Assembly: GCA_942492635.1 (NCBI GenBank)
Contig: CALOFP010000003.1
Coordinates: forward strand, 992,001 to 1,056,000
Reading direction: 5' to 3'
DNA: 64,000 nucleotides
DNA from: CALOFP01 sp942492635
GTDB taxonomy: Bacteria > UBP6 > UBA1177 > CALOFP01
The notes below the pieces were generated by a model. It was given only the letters and a program-made list of their open reading frames with translations. It made no database searches and was not told the origin of the DNA. Below, one piece after another: positions 19,201 through 27,338 of this stretch; the first letter of the stretch is position 1, and each line of letters opens with the position of its first letter. A program made the position numbers and the translations under genes.

Positions 19201-22075
19201 CCACAGATCCGTCACAGTTGTTGTCAAGGCTGTCGCAGCGGGTTTCTATACCCTCCTCATAGTCGTCTCCGTAATCCTCGGAAACACATGCCTGCCATTC
19301 TCCCTCAACACACCTCTGCAGTTTACCCTGGCAGACGCCTCTCTGTTTTAGACAGAGAAGCCTGAATTCATCTATCACATCGTCTACTGTTCCGTTACAG
19401 TCGTTGTCGAATCCATCGCAGGAGCTCTCCTGTTTTTCATAGGAAACTCCGTACTTGTCGGCACTCAAACCGTATTCGGTAATACCGCACTTGGACCAGC
19501 CCAGATTGCCCTGACAGATGCTCATCGCTGTGTCACAGACACCCAGGGTAAGTTCACACCGCCTCTCAATATTGTCATCCACTGCGTTGTTACAGTCGTT
19601 ATCCTTTCCGTCACAAATTTCGGGAACGGGATTTCCAGCCACGGCTGAACATACCGTGGACCCGAGAGGATCGATCTGATCACAAATAAGAATTCCTTTT
19701 CTCATACATAGACCCACACCCACTTCACAGAGCTGGGACTTATCGTTCCACAAACCTTCTGGATGGTTGTCGATGTTACCGTCACAGTTGTTATCGATAT
19801 CGTCACATATCTCAGGACTGGGATCACCGGCGACGGCTGTACACATCGGACTCCCCAGCTGATTATCCGGATCACATACAAGCTTTCCGGAAGAGAGACA
19901 CTGACCTTGGCCTTCAAAACAGGTTGCGCCCAGAGTGTCCCATCCCTCGTCAATAAGATTGTCGCAGTTGTTATCCCGGTAGTCGCAAACTTCCGTCGCA
20001 GCCTCGTTAATTTCAGGATTGGTCTCGTCACAGTCAAAGGCGGTACACTGATATCCTATTCCAGCATTATCACCGTCGATATCCAGACAGCACACTCCGT
20101 TATCCGGGAAACATGCCTTTCCGGACGGCTGGAAATTCTCATCGATCATATCAAGACAGCTGAATCCGGTCGGACAGAGTCCGCCGTACTCGCAATCTAT
20201 AAGACACAGATTGTCGTCACCCACGGTACTGCAGACATCTCCCGTGTGGCAATCCGAAGAGGTGTCACACTGTTTACAGAGCCTTCCCTCGGCTGTCTGA
20301 CATCCGCTCTTTTCGTAACAGATTTTTCCGGGAGTACAGACCGAGTGATCCTGGATATAACGGCAAAGCGAACTGTCGCATACGTCGATGGTACAACCGA
20401 ACAGATCCTTACAGTCACTGTTTTCCGAACAGCTCACAACAACATCATCGTCCGGTAACTCGTCGGTATCCTCGTCGACTGCTTCATCAACATCTTCATC
20501 CGTAACTGCATCGGCATCCGACTCTTCCCCGATACGCCATTCGTATCTTGCCGGAGTCAGATCCGTGTTACCGAAAACAGTTGTCGCCCGAACTTCAAAC
20601 GAGTGATCCCCTTCTTCAAGATCATCGAACTGTTTAGGAGAAGTACACGATTCCCATTCATCATCATCAATCCGGCACTCAAATGTCGCACTGTCGAGAA
20701 CCGCATCATTCGATTCTTTCGCCTCGAAAGAAAAAATCGCCGTAGTCATGTCTGTTTGAAAGTCGGGTCCATCCGTTATGACTGTTTCCGGGAGAGTCGT
20801 ATCTATGATCCACTGCCAGGCTGCGGGAGTCGGATCCTTTACTCCGCCGACTGTTATGGCACGAACCGCAAAGGAATGCGCTCCCTGATTCAGATCGATG
20901 TAGGCCTTCGGAGTAGTACATGCCTCCCACTCACCATCGTCAAGTTTGCACTCGAAACTTGATCCGTCAACAGAGTATTCGAATCTGAAAACCGCTACCG
21001 TCGTATTGCTGTAGTAGTTCGGTTTTTCGACAATTCTCGTATCCGGAGCTGTAAGGTCAACCGTAAAAGTGTAACTTTTTGCTGGATCTTCAACATTCCC
21101 GGCCGCATCTTCGGCCTTCACCCTGAATGTATGCTCACCTTGTGAAAGTCCGACATAGCTCTTTGGTGAGATACACTCTTCAAAAACGGAGTCGTCCATA
21201 CTGCACTCAAAGGAGCATAGCACCTCGTTACAGAGAAATTCGAAAACGGCCTCGGTAAATCCGGTTATTTCGGAAGGAGAAAGCACAATATTTGTCTGAG
21301 GTGGAGTAACATCCACAACCCAGCTGTAGAGAGCGGGATTTTTGGAGAGGTTGCCTGCAACATCCTTTCCCCTTGCGCTGAACAGGTGCTCACCCTCCGT
21401 AACGTTTCCGTAGGTTTTTTCACTTCCGCATTCGGCCCAATCTCCACCATCGAGCAGGCACTCAAAAACTGTCTCGGGTTCGCTAGACGAGATAGTGAAA
21501 ACCGCCGTCTGCTGGTTCGTTATCTTTTCCGGTCCGGATTCGATCGAGACAACCGGTGATGTCTTATCGATACGCCACTGGAAGGTTGCAGGAGTAGAAT
21601 CCTCCTCACCCGTTTTCAGAGCTGACTTGACACTGAAGGTATGATTACCCTCCTGAAGATCAGCATATGCAACCGGAGAAGAACAGGGTGAAAACTGGCT
21701 ACCATCTAGACTGCAGTAGAAAAAGACATCGGCCGTGTCTGACTCAAACGTAAACACCGCGACACTGTTGTTGGTAACAGGGTCCGGATGGCCGGTAATC
21801 AAGGTTTGGGGAAGAGTGACCACCTCGTCAACATCCTGATCCGGAACAACGGGAACGTCATCATCAACAACATCCTGATCCGGAACATCAAGATCCTCAT
21901 CAACCTTGTCGGGGAACTCAATATCCTCGTCATCGAGATCGTCGACATCAACGTCCGGAGTCTCACTCTCTTGAATTGAAACCCCCTTGTCCTTGAAAAC
22001 ACCGAAAAAAGCGTCATCACAGGACACTGTAAACAAAACGGTCAGCAGAAGAACGATTGCGATCCGACACTTCAT
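13286..22075 (-). CDS. Giant MopE-like Cys-rich surface lipoprotein
   Basis: 2,929 residues. Signal peptide with lipobox LFTVSC, so probably anchored to the outer membrane. Residues ~30-100 are an Asp-rich linker. Residues ~100-520 hold five ~90-residue Ig-like repeats with a conserved FECxLDG, SPKxYxxL and EGxHxFxVRA pattern. A second Asp-rich linker follows. Residues ~690-2350 hold about 26 copies of the MopE-like motif CDxxDNNCDGxxDN, each unit ~60-65 residues with more cysteines. Asp loops of this kind suggest calcium binding. At ~2420-2560 there is a DUF1565/pectate-lyase-like segment (IDILGGY..., VIEGFVIYG). The last ~350 residues are extremely Gly-rich (GGNGGGGGGGGAGGGG). GGGGGGAT lies just before the ATG. 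The role is probably surface adhesion or matrix; no enzyme is recognisable. Confidence 0.92.
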   Translation of the reverse strand: MKCRIAIVLLLTVLFTVSCDDAFFGVFKDKGVSIQESETPDVDVDDLDDEDIEFPDKVDEDLDVPDQDVVDDDVPVVPDQDVDEVVTLPQTLITGHPDPVTNNSVAVFTFESDTADVFFYCSLDGSQFSPCSSPVAYADLQEGNHTFSVKSALKTGEEDSTPATFQWRIDKTSPVVSIESGPEKITNQQTAVFTISSSEPETVFECLLDGGDWAECGSEKTYGNVTEGEHLFSARGKDVAGNLSKNPALYSWVVDVTPPQTNIVLSPSEITGFTEAVFEFLCNEVLCSFECSMDDSVFEECISPKSYVGLSQGEHTFRVKAEDAAGNVEDPAKSYTFTVDLTAPDTRIVEKPNYYSNTTVAVFRFEYSVDGSSFECKLDDGEWEACTTPKAYIDLNQGAHSFAVRAITVGGVKDPTPAAWQWIIDTTLPETVITDGPDFQTDMTTAIFSFEAKESNDAVLDSATFECRIDDDEWESCTSPKQFDDLEEGDHSFEVRATTVFGNTDLTPARYEWRIGEESDADAVTDEDVDEAVDEDTDELPDDDVVVSCSENSDCKDLFGCTIDVCDSSLCRYIQDHSVCTPGKICYEKSGCQTAEGRLCKQCDTSSDCHTGDVCSTVGDDNLCLIDCEYGGLCPTGFSCLDMIDENFQPSGKACFPDNGVCCLDIDGDNAGIGYQCTAFDCDETNPEINEAATEVCDYRDNNCDNLIDEGWDTLGATCFEGQGQCLSSGKLVCDPDNQLGSPMCTAVAGDPSPEICDDIDNNCDGNIDNHPEGLWNDKSQLCEVGVGLCMRKGILICDQIDPLGSTVCSAVAGNPVPEICDGKDNDCNNAVDDNIERRCELTLGVCDTAMSICQGNLGWSKCGITEYGLSADKYGVSYEKQESSCDGFDNDCNGTVDDVIDEFRLLCLKQRGVCQGKLQRCVEGEWQACVSEDYGDDYEEGIETRCDSLDNNCDGSVDNIPDDLKQVCEKQQGVCAGAFSKCLEGSWKDCGYNEYFDTNPEYQVAETKCDGLDNDCNGTEDDILKSASEKCENQTGICLGSVKSCVAGVWMACTDAEYSGHDGRFEVGNELSCDGVDNNCDGNIDNISDENRQLCEKNEGVCAGSKKFCIDGSWKACSDNDYLNHSAAYEPGAEEVKCDGVDNNCDGTTDNIASANSLPCEKQTGACQNALRRCVAGSWAQCSEADYESNNSDYEEGEETLCDGIDNNCDGLVDNIPDAFRQQCDKQDGVCSGALKKCVDGAWQPCSASDYVNHNAAYESGAEEVKCDNLDNNCDGSVDNLALAERLPCDKQGGVCSGAKRKCVGGEWQNCGDPEYAENSADYESGDEVTCDNLDNNCDGVTDNIVFDSRENCAKSSGVCSGSKKVCENGVWQECSETDYLNHNAAYESGAEEVKCDNLDNNCDGTTDNIASANRLPCERQTGACANSTRSCVAGKWEDCGTADYESNNSAFEDGDETLCDGIDNNCDGLTDNIPQAFREPCDSQDGVCNGSQKRCVAGSWQACSGSDYANHNAAYESGAEEVKCDNLDNNCDGTIDNLALENRLPCDKQGGVCSGSKRACVAGSWQNCTDVEYAANSSDYESGEETKCDNLDNNCDGLTDNIVFASRQNCEKTAGVCSGSKKVCENGVWQSCTDSDYAAHNASYESGAEEVKCDNLDNNCDGTTDNLAEANKLPCDNQNGECAGSVRNCVAGSWQQCGDADYLANSGDYESGDEKSCDNKDNNCDGVTDNIALAFRESCAKTDGVCSGSKKVCDAGSWIACTDADYLKHSALYEAERETLCDANDNNCDGTTDNIAAEDSLPCAIQTGVCNGSKRTCSAGVWQECTAVNYGAHSALFEDGDETLCDGNDNNCDGTTDNIAFANRELCEKSDGVCSGARKSCSGGSWQVCTKDDYLNHNAAYEDGAEEVKCDNKDNNCDGSVDNIAPGERLPCEKQAGVCSGSLKFCVAGSWQACGNADYTAHNALYEAGSETKCDGFDNNCDDAVDNIQEADRELCTKQSGACSGAKKSCSGGSWQACDDNSYLVNNTEYESGDESKCDNIDNNCDGSVDNIPDGDRPLCVNQNGVCVDSRRSCGGAAGWLACDDARYKSYVDSTLGAGIYESVGGAETKCDGLDNNCSGTADFILDADKPLCEKQAGVCSGAKKSCGGATGWLVCDTAEYLQAPDGLYYDPDLQSGVELCDARDNNCDGTVDNGIDKQTDPDNCGSCNNICTSSLTHRLPACIAGVCGHGECEVGWSDPDGDGNCTYLCEETNGGVEKCDGVDNDCNGTVDDTWSRSGGVCTNPGGCKNDVCFAGTGVCRSAGILICNGDGSDVECDAVAGAPSEDPEATCDNLDNDCNGTVDDPWINGDGKYFQNTACGNCNTDCTAIFDKPNATGVCDVTGAPECMMECVDDIHFDMNQIPDDGCEFELDTTVVYVSESDSNAADDDTCGFGPWGTGTTTVGASDVDNYPCKSIAKGLERATSLGRSTLKVADGLYEETVTLIDGIDILGGYRADTWERHLSSTLSTIRGNSLALHTTTIVADAIASETVIEGFVIYGQVNYQAGGNSYIIHMKNSPGVVLRNNTLYAGTGGPGANAAAAAPGTAGADGAGRSGAATDAAYDAYETSANPCSGGVIRQYNNGGSLTCGADNVSGGNGGGNQCPPTSGSEFSGIDGVSGQAGDGASGGSNGSGGDAGDDGEMSSGICRLPGSSMTGSDGTNGSAGVAGAAGIGCADTTGTVVGDHWIGNSGLSGVDGGNGGGGGGGGAGGGGESSMTTENDRLGGHGGGGGSGGCGGVGGDGGGSGGGAFAVFILGGSSPTIENNTIFLGLGGEGGSGGNGGVGGSGGHGGDGGICPGSCWCYKSAGKGGEGGDGGHGAGGGGGCGGNSFGIFTSGLSDVPDYCGAGDGNSLSSGSGGAEGNGGNSFGNSGQNGIAGGVIECINN

Positions 22076-22107
22076 GATATCCCCCCTGTTTTTTTAGAAA
22101 CAGCTAT

Positions 22108-22135
22108 ATTGTATAGTCGGGAGACGGGAAGTCAA
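22108..22135 (-). promoter_or_regulatory. Sigma70-type promoter of the MopE-like gene
   Basis: Minus-strand TTGACT (22130-22135) and TACAAT (22108-22113) are separated by 16 bp, about 32 bp before the start codon. Confidence 0.7.
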
Positions 22136-22237
22136 TTGTTAAGCAATTTCGAGATTAAATATTGTTATCTAGAAATCATATTTTTTGAATAACTGCGACC
22201 AGAAAAAAGAAGCGGCTGTCTATTTTTACGAAAACCC

Positions 22238-23368
22238 TCAACCCCTATAGAACCGTACAACGGCATCCACAACCCTGGACTGATCTTCCGAAGAGATACC
22301 GTAGAAGAGGGGAAGACGAACAAGGCGTTCCGACTCACTGGTCGTGTAACGGTCCTCTCCATGGAACCTGCCGAACTTGAGACCGCCCTCTGCCGTGTGA
22401 AGAGGAAGATAGTGAAAAACGGCGTTGACTCCGTTATCCTTCAAAAATGCAATCAATTGGGAACGCTCCTCCAGATCTTTCGCCTTGAGATAGAACATGT
22501 GGGCGTTGTGTTGGCACTCACGGGGAATGGTCGGAAGATCGATGCGTCCATCAGCTGCAAGATGCCCCAGGGCATCGTAGTAGCTATTCCATGCCGAAAG
22601 CCTGTTTTCATTTATTTTATCCGCCTCCAGAAGCTGACCGTAGAGAAAAGCCGCACTGAGTTCACCGAGAAGAAGACTGGATCCGAGATCAACCCATGTG
22701 TACTTATCAACCTGTCCACGAAAGAAACGGGAACGATTGGTTCCCTTTTCCCTGACAATTTCAGCCCGTTCGGCAAGGGATGAATCGTTCACGAGAATAG
22801 CTCCGCCCTCACCGCATGAGTAGTTCTTCGTCTCATGAAAACTGTAGCATCCCAGGTCTCCGATCGTCCCGAGAGCCTTTCCCCTGTAGGTGGACATGAC
22901 GCCCTGGGCGGCATCTTCAACAACGGGGATTTGGTGTCTTGCAGCAATCTCGTTTATCGTATCCATATCGCATCCCACACCGGCGTAGTGAACGGGAACT
23001 ATGGCTTTGGTCTTATCGGTTATCGCATCCTCGATGAGGGTCTCATCTATATTCATAGTGTCCGGTCGTATATCGACAAAAACTACTGTCGCGCCGCGAA
23101 GAACAAAGGCGTTGGCCGTGGAAACAAAGGTATAGGACGGCATTATCACCTCGTCACCCGGCTTAATATCCAGAAGAAGGGCAGCCATCTCGAGTGAATG
23201 GGTACAGGAAGGAGTCAGGTATGCGTGGGGCGAATTAAACCTGTTTTCCATCAATTCGCAACAGGCTCTGTTGTAGTATCCGTCACCGCAAAACTTTTTA
23301 CGCAGAAAGGTATCCTGTATAAATTTTTCTTCATTACCGACAATCGGCGGTATATTGAAAGGGATCAT
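22238..23368 (-). CDS. wecE: dTDP-4-amino-4,6-dideoxygalactose transaminase (WecE/RffA-like)
   Basis: PLP-dependent sugar aminotransferase of the DegT/DnrJ/EryC1 family. It makes dTDP-Fuc4N-type sugars for surface polysaccharide. The ATG at 23368 has AGGAGG five bases upstream, giving 376 aa, the usual WecE length. Motifs: IPFNIPP at the start, TPSCTHSLEMAALLL (phosphate site), GDEVIMPSYTFVSTANAFV, VPVHYAGVGCDMD, VVEDAAQG (PLP Asp) and SFHETKNYSCGEGGA, where the Lys is the Schiff-base residue. It is followed by a glycosyltransferase 162 bp upstream on the same strand. The rest of a polysaccharide locus is not in view. Confidence 0.93.
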   Translation of the reverse strand: MIPFNIPPIVGNEEKFIQDTFLRKKFCGDGYYNRACCELMENRFNSPHAYLTPSCTHSLEMAALLLDIKPGDEVIMPSYTFVSTANAFVLRGATVVFVDIRPDTMNIDETLIEDAITDKTKAIVPVHYAGVGCDMDTINEIAARHQIPVVEDAAQGVMSTYRGKALGTIGDLGCYSFHETKNYSCGEGGAILVNDSSLAERAEIVREKGTNRSRFFRGQVDKYTWVDLGSSLLLGELSAAFLYGQLLEADKINENRLSAWNSYYDALGHLAADGRIDLPTIPRECQHNAHMFYLKAKDLEERSQLIAFLKDNGVNAVFHYLPLHTAEGGLKFGRFHGEDRYTTSESERLVRLPLFYGISSEDQSRVVDAVVRFYRG

Positions 23369-23530
23369 TTTTCCTCCTGATTTAAACATAATCGCTAGTA
23401 TTATAGAATCCTTTCATGATTAATCAACATTTCACTTTCTGAGAAAACGATCGATTTCGGACACTTCCAAAAATCACCCGTAAAACTGTCTGAAAAAAGG
23501 CAGAAGAATAGGATCGGCAGCAAACAGTTA

Positions 23531-24682
23531 CTACTCGCCCCGAACTCTATTTCTGAGGAAGGCTTCCACATGAAGCGCCCTGTTGTGGTAAGTGAAAGAT
23601 TTTGAATCCTCAAGGATTCGGTCGGAAAGTTTTTCCAGTGTTTTTTCATCATTCAGTGCTCTGCCGAGACGAGAGACGCTCTCATCGACGCTGTCGGAAC
23701 CGACGAGAACACTGTTTTTTCCGTCTTCGAGAATTTCAAGAAGATCCGGATTGGCAGGGCCGAAAATAGGACGTCCGGTGGCCATGTAGAGAAATGTCTT
23801 GATCGGGAGAACCGTATTACCGTACTTGGCGAGTGGTTTGGATACCGGCGGAATAAGCAGCATGTCCGCAGCGTAGAGGTAGGGAAGCACGTTTTTGAAA
23901 GACTGCCAGGGGTAAACCCTTACATTTTTCATGACCGCAGCTCTTTTTTCTATCTCGCCTTCGCTCTTGGAACCGACGAGAAGAAAAAGTGTATCCTCCA
24001 TTCTTTCCGCCATATCCAGAAGGGTACCGATCCCCTTCTTTACAGAAATGTTTCCTGCGTAGCTCACGACTCTTCCGGGCCAATCACCGATCCCGAGAGC
24101 TTTTCTCGCCTCAGACTTATCCATCCTCGGTTCGATGGATGAGGTGTGGTATCCGTTGTGAGCCACTGTGATCTTCTCTGCCGGGAACCCGATTCGCCTG
24201 TAGCTTTCGGCAGCGTAATCGGAATGGAAAATGGCACCTACGAGCCTCTTTCTCTTTCCGAGGAAACGGAAGAGAAGTTTGAAGAACGGATGCTGGTTGG
24301 GCCAAGCCCTGTATGTTTCATACACAACAGGAAGTGAAGTAAAAAGAAGAAGCATTATTACAGTCGGAACGTTACGACTGTAGGCGAGATCGCAAGCTCT
24401 CAACTCTCTGTTGAAACAGGAGACGAAACCGTGGGCCCATTTCTCGAAAAGTCTGACTGAAGGAAAAAGACTTTTGAGCTGATGGATTTTGAATTTGGGT
24501 TTTACGTGATAGTAATCCTCTATCTCTTTCATGGAGGCGGGCTCTTTTCCCCACTTTGCAGCTAGAAAGAGAACTGGCTCCACATCCTCCAGTTCTGCGA
24601 GAGCGGTATTGGAGAGCATGATCTGCTCCGCATCCGTATCGCTGTTGGGAAAAACCTGATCATTAACATATGCAATTTTCAT
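23531..24682 (-). CDS. Glycosyltransferase, GT4-like
   Basis: 383 residues with a GT-B layout. The N-terminal domain starts MKIAYVNDQVFP with Asp-rich and helical segments. The C-terminal domain has VVSYAGNISVKKGIGTLLD, the typical GT4 sugar-nucleotide segment, YLYAADMLLIPP, and a late KTFLYMATGRPI-GPANPDLLEIL helix corresponding to the EAMA/ExxxxxE region. A cytoplasmic enzyme that adds a sugar to a glycolipid or polysaccharide precursor, presumably acting with the adjacent aminotransferase. Donor and acceptor cannot be inferred. The start ATG has GGAGATTG upstream. Confidence 0.85.
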   Translation of the reverse strand: MKIAYVNDQVFPNSDTDAEQIMLSNTALAELEDVEPVLFLAAKWGKEPASMKEIEDYYHVKPKFKIHQLKSLFPSVRLFEKWAHGFVSCFNRELRACDLAYSRNVPTVIMLLLFTSLPVVYETYRAWPNQHPFFKLLFRFLGKRKRLVGAIFHSDYAAESYRRIGFPAEKITVAHNGYHTSSIEPRMDKSEARKALGIGDWPGRVVSYAGNISVKKGIGTLLDMAERMEDTLFLLVGSKSEGEIEKRAAVMKNVRVYPWQSFKNVLPYLYAADMLLIPPVSKPLAKYGNTVLPIKTFLYMATGRPIFGPANPDLLEILEDGKNSVLVGSDSVDESVSRLGRALNDEKTLEKLSDRILEDSKSFTYHNRALHVEAFLRNRVRGE

Positions 24683-24904
24683 CTACAATCTCCAACAATT
24701 TTTCAAAAGCCATCCGAATTTCTCATTCTGACGGGACTTTTTCAGCTGCGCCAAAACCGGCACCGAAAAGTCCGACCTCAGTATACTCATCCTCTGTAAA
24801 AATCAATTATTTAATGAAATGAAAAAACAACCGTTTCTCGATATTTTAAAGAATTAAACAGGTATAAAAATGAGTACTCCCTATTCTTGATCGGTATGAC
24901 TTTT

Positions 24905-25465
24905 CTAGATTATTCTTCCACCGATATGCTCGGAAAGCTTCTCCGAAGGAGCGGGAATAACCTCTATGTTGGTCAGCATTCCGCTTTCACACTCCTTCTC
25001 CACATGCTCTGCGGCATCTTCAACTTCATGAAGTTCTCCGGTAAGAAGAAAGTAGGCCTTTCCTCCGAGCCCCTGTGCCATACGAAGATCGAGGAGCCTT
25101 ACCTCACTTCTCTTGATCGCCATATCGGCCAGTTTTATCGACGCCGCTGCGGAAAATGTCTCAACGATTGCAACACTTTCTACACCGATATCGTGATTGG
25201 AACCCACCATTGCGGGAAATATGTCCATCGATATATTGGGAATGAAAAGACTATCCACGACAGCCTGACCACCGTAGTAGAGTCCCTCCTCCATGGCCAG
25301 TTCAACCTCCTCAACTCCGCCTCCGATAACCACTATGTACTTACCGGGACAGATGGTGTTGCTCTGGACAACCTTTATATTAGACTTTTTGAGCATCAGA
25401 TCGTGAACGAGGATTCCCCTTGCCACACTGTTTGTCTCAATCATGCCGAGGGCTGCAAACTTCAT
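24905..25465 (-). CDS. pduT: Bacterial microcompartment shell protein, tandem BMC (PduT-like)
   Basis: 186 residues containing two BMC domains (about 1-92 and 95-182), so a BMC-T pseudohexamer-forming shell protein. The N-terminus ALGMIETNSVARGI, the CPGKYIVVIGG segment, and the second-domain start VESVAIVETFSAAASIKLAD are characteristic. Cys39 in ICPGKY aligns with the cysteine that holds the [4Fe-4S] cluster in the pore of PduT trimers, supporting an electron-conducting shell protein. It overlaps the PduS-like gene by 4 bp (ATGA), as expected for electron transfer from PduS through PduT. No other shell or lumen gene is next to it. Confidence 0.93.
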   Translation of the reverse strand: MKFAALGMIETNSVARGILVHDLMLKKSNIKVVQSNTICPGKYIVVIGGGVEEVELAMEEGLYYGGQAVVDSLFIPNISMDIFPAMVGSNHDIGVESVAIVETFSAAASIKLADMAIKRSEVRLLDLRMAQGLGGKAYFLLTGELHEVEDAAEHVEKECESGMLTNIEVIPAPSEKLSEHIGGRII

Positions 25466-26790
25466 GACTGCCTCTCTATAACTATCTGTTTTTCATCAAT
25501 CTTTACAACAACACCGCCTATCGACGCATGGAGATTGGCCCCAAGCTTACCCCCGTCGACGGAAGCGACAAGATCACCTTTCTCGACCCTTGAGCCCACC
25601 GCAACAACAGGAACCGAGGGCGCCCCGATAGCCTGCGTCAGGGAGAGTGAAACTATGGAGGGTTCTTCCATCTTCTCGAGAGGAAGGGAGTGACTGTCGT
25701 AGGAAGTCAAACCGTACCTTCTGATTATCCTCGATTTATCTATCTTCCTGAATCTGTTGAATTCGTGAACTTCCTTCGGAGCAAAACCGTGAGGATTACG
25801 GACACCGTTCGCCCTGAGCATCTTTCCGATCTCGGCGAAAGCTCTCTTAGGACTCAGATCCATGGGGCATGCGAACTCGCAGAGCCCGCACTGACTGCAT
25901 AGAAAAGCCGCCGTCATATATTTATTGGGTTCATCAATGTTGTAGGCAAGCGAACGCATCATCTTGTGAGGTTCGATGTGGTGACCCTGCATGAACCTTG
26001 AACAGATTGCTGTGCATTCGCTGCACTGGCAGCAGGCGGCGACGCTTCTTCTTATCATATGATCCATCGGAATCGTCTTCCATCGGACAAGCGGATGATC
26101 CTTGGAAAGAACGATGAGACCGGAAGTTGTCTTGTTGACGAAACTTTCCAGAGGAACAATGCTCCCCATCATCGGTCCGCCGTCGATTACGACCGCATCC
26201 TCGATATCGATCTTCAGTCCTGCCTTGTCGAGAAGAAGGGCAACCGGTGTTCCGACAGGAGCCGTGACGACCATCGGATTCTCAACCTCACCCACGACCG
26301 TCACCTCTCTTTCGGTAACGGGCAGTCCCTTAACACTTCTTGCTATCTGAACGAAGGTAAGAACATTGCTGACGACGGCGTTCACATGAAGAGGAATTCC
26401 GCCTTCGGGAACGATCCGTCCCGTCACCTCGGTAAGAAGAATCTGTTCATCTCCCGCGGGATAAAAATTCTTCAGGAGGGAAAGTTCCAGACCGTCGACG
26501 GATTCAATTCTCTCGGAAAGAATCCTGATGGATTCGTGATAACTCTCCTTAAGGGCGATGTAGCCCTTTTTCGCACCGACATGCCCCATAACGAGAAGCA
26601 TTCCCTCGATAAGTTCATCGGCATATATCTCCATTACACGCTGATCGGAGTTAAGCAGGGGCTCACATTCCGCCCCGTTTGCAACAACGACATCAACGGA
26701 TGTATCAATTTTCACATGAGTAGGGAAACCGGCTCCGCCACACCCTATGACGCCGGCATTTTTAACGGTTTTTACCAGAGACATCGGCAT
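25462..26790 (-). CDS. pduS: PduS/RnfC-like iron-sulfur flavoprotein
   Basis: 442 residues. The N-terminal Gly-rich NADH/FMN-binding motif GVIGCGGAGFPTHVK and VVANGAECEP are shared by RnfC and PduS. A SLBB-like segment follows (EVTVVGEVENPMVV). Two ferredoxin-type clusters lie at about 250-262 (CCQCSECTAIC) and 295-306 (CSQCGLCEFACP), each CxxCxxCxxxC; the first lacks the usual trailing Pro. The C-terminus resembles a barrel-sandwich domain (VEKGDLVASVDGG). PduS reduces cobalamin for diol dehydratase in the Pdu compartment, and homologues serve other microcompartments as NADH-linked electron carriers. Overlap with the PduT-like gene supports this. Which substrate is used here is unknown. Confidence 0.92.
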   Translation of the reverse strand: MPMSLVKTVKNAGVIGCGGAGFPTHVKIDTSVDVVVANGAECEPLLNSDQRVMEIYADELIEGMLLVMGHVGAKKGYIALKESYHESIRILSERIESVDGLELSLLKNFYPAGDEQILLTEVTGRIVPEGGIPLHVNAVVSNVLTFVQIARSVKGLPVTEREVTVVGEVENPMVVTAPVGTPVALLLDKAGLKIDIEDAVVIDGGPMMGSIVPLESFVNKTTSGLIVLSKDHPLVRWKTIPMDHMIRRSVAACCQCSECTAICSRFMQGHHIEPHKMMRSLAYNIDEPNKYMTAAFLCSQCGLCEFACPMDLSPKRAFAEIGKMLRANGVRNPHGFAPKEVHEFNRFRKIDKSRIIRRYGLTSYDSHSLPLEKMEEPSIVSLSLTQAIGAPSVPVVAVGSRVEKGDLVASVDGGKLGANLHASIGGVVVKIDEKQIVIERQS

Positions 26791-26901
26791 TCACCATCCA
26801 AAATTTGTATAACTTAGTTAAAACAGCTTCCAAACGTAGCGACCGTACCTGCGGCCAGCGCTAATTATATTTTTTCAGAATCCAATGTCCAGTTTATTAT
26901 C

Positions 26902-26929
26902 TTGACATTAAATATTTTACACTTACCAT
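26902..26929 (+). promoter_or_regulatory. Candidate promoter of marR-like gene
   Basis: TTGACA (26902-26907) and TACCAT (26924-26929) with 16-bp spacing, in the divergent intergenic between the PduS-like and MarR-like genes. The -10 matches four of six consensus positions, and a dyad GTTG-N7-CAAC just downstream could be an operator. Confidence 0.45.
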
Positions 26930-26978
26930 ATGTTGCTGTTAACAACTTTCGCTTATTCAAAATATTCGGAGGTAGAAA

Positions 26979-27338
26979 ATGAGAGCACTCTGTAAACTCA
27001 AAGAGATTTTCAGGATAATTTACCACTTTGAATCCAAACTGAAGAAGGAATACGACCTTTCCATAAACGAAGCGCTCACGCTCTGTGCCCTTTCCGGAGA
27101 CAATGCGGACAAAAAAACATCAGGGTACATGGCCGAAGAGATAGGAATTTCCGTCTCAAGAATGTCGAGGGTCTTCAGCTCCCTTGAAAACAAAGGTCTG
27201 ATCTCCAGGCGCCTCGGAAAAGAGGACAAGAGGAAAATGATTTTCACACTCACGACCAAAGGACGTGAAAGACTTGATAAAATCCATGACAGTGAATTGA
27301 ATGTCCCCGAATTCGTCATCAAAACCGAATCTGAATAA
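26979..27338 (+). CDS. MarR-family transcriptional regulator
   Basis: 119 residues. It has the winged helix-turn-helix layout: LSINEALTLCALS, then AEEIGISVSRMSRVFSSLENKGLISRRLG as recognition helix (first 20 shown by AEEIGISVSRMSRVF), wing DKRKMIFTLTTKGRERL. GGAGG lies eight bases before the ATG. It overlaps the transporter gene by 38 bp, so it probably regulates that exporter and possibly itself or the divergent PduS/PduT pair. The ligand is unknown. MarR proteins bind as dimers to palindromes near promoters. Confidence 0.9.
   Translation: MRALCKLKEIFRIIYHFESKLKKEYDLSINEALTLCALSGDNADKKTSGYMAEEIGISVSRMSRVFSSLENKGLISRRLGKEDKRKMIFTLTTKGRERLDKIHDSELNVPEFVIKTESE

Noticed and set aside
15000..20000. 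Regularly spaced similar DNA units, at first sight CRISPR-like
   Set aside because: The units are coding repeats (CDxxDNNCDG) in one long frame with spacing near 190 bp and no unique short spacers or cas genes.
13798..20458. Many plus-strand open frames of 60-230 codons inside the MopE-like gene
   Set aside because: They mirror the repetitive minus-strand gene, have repetitive low-complexity translations and no ribosome sites.
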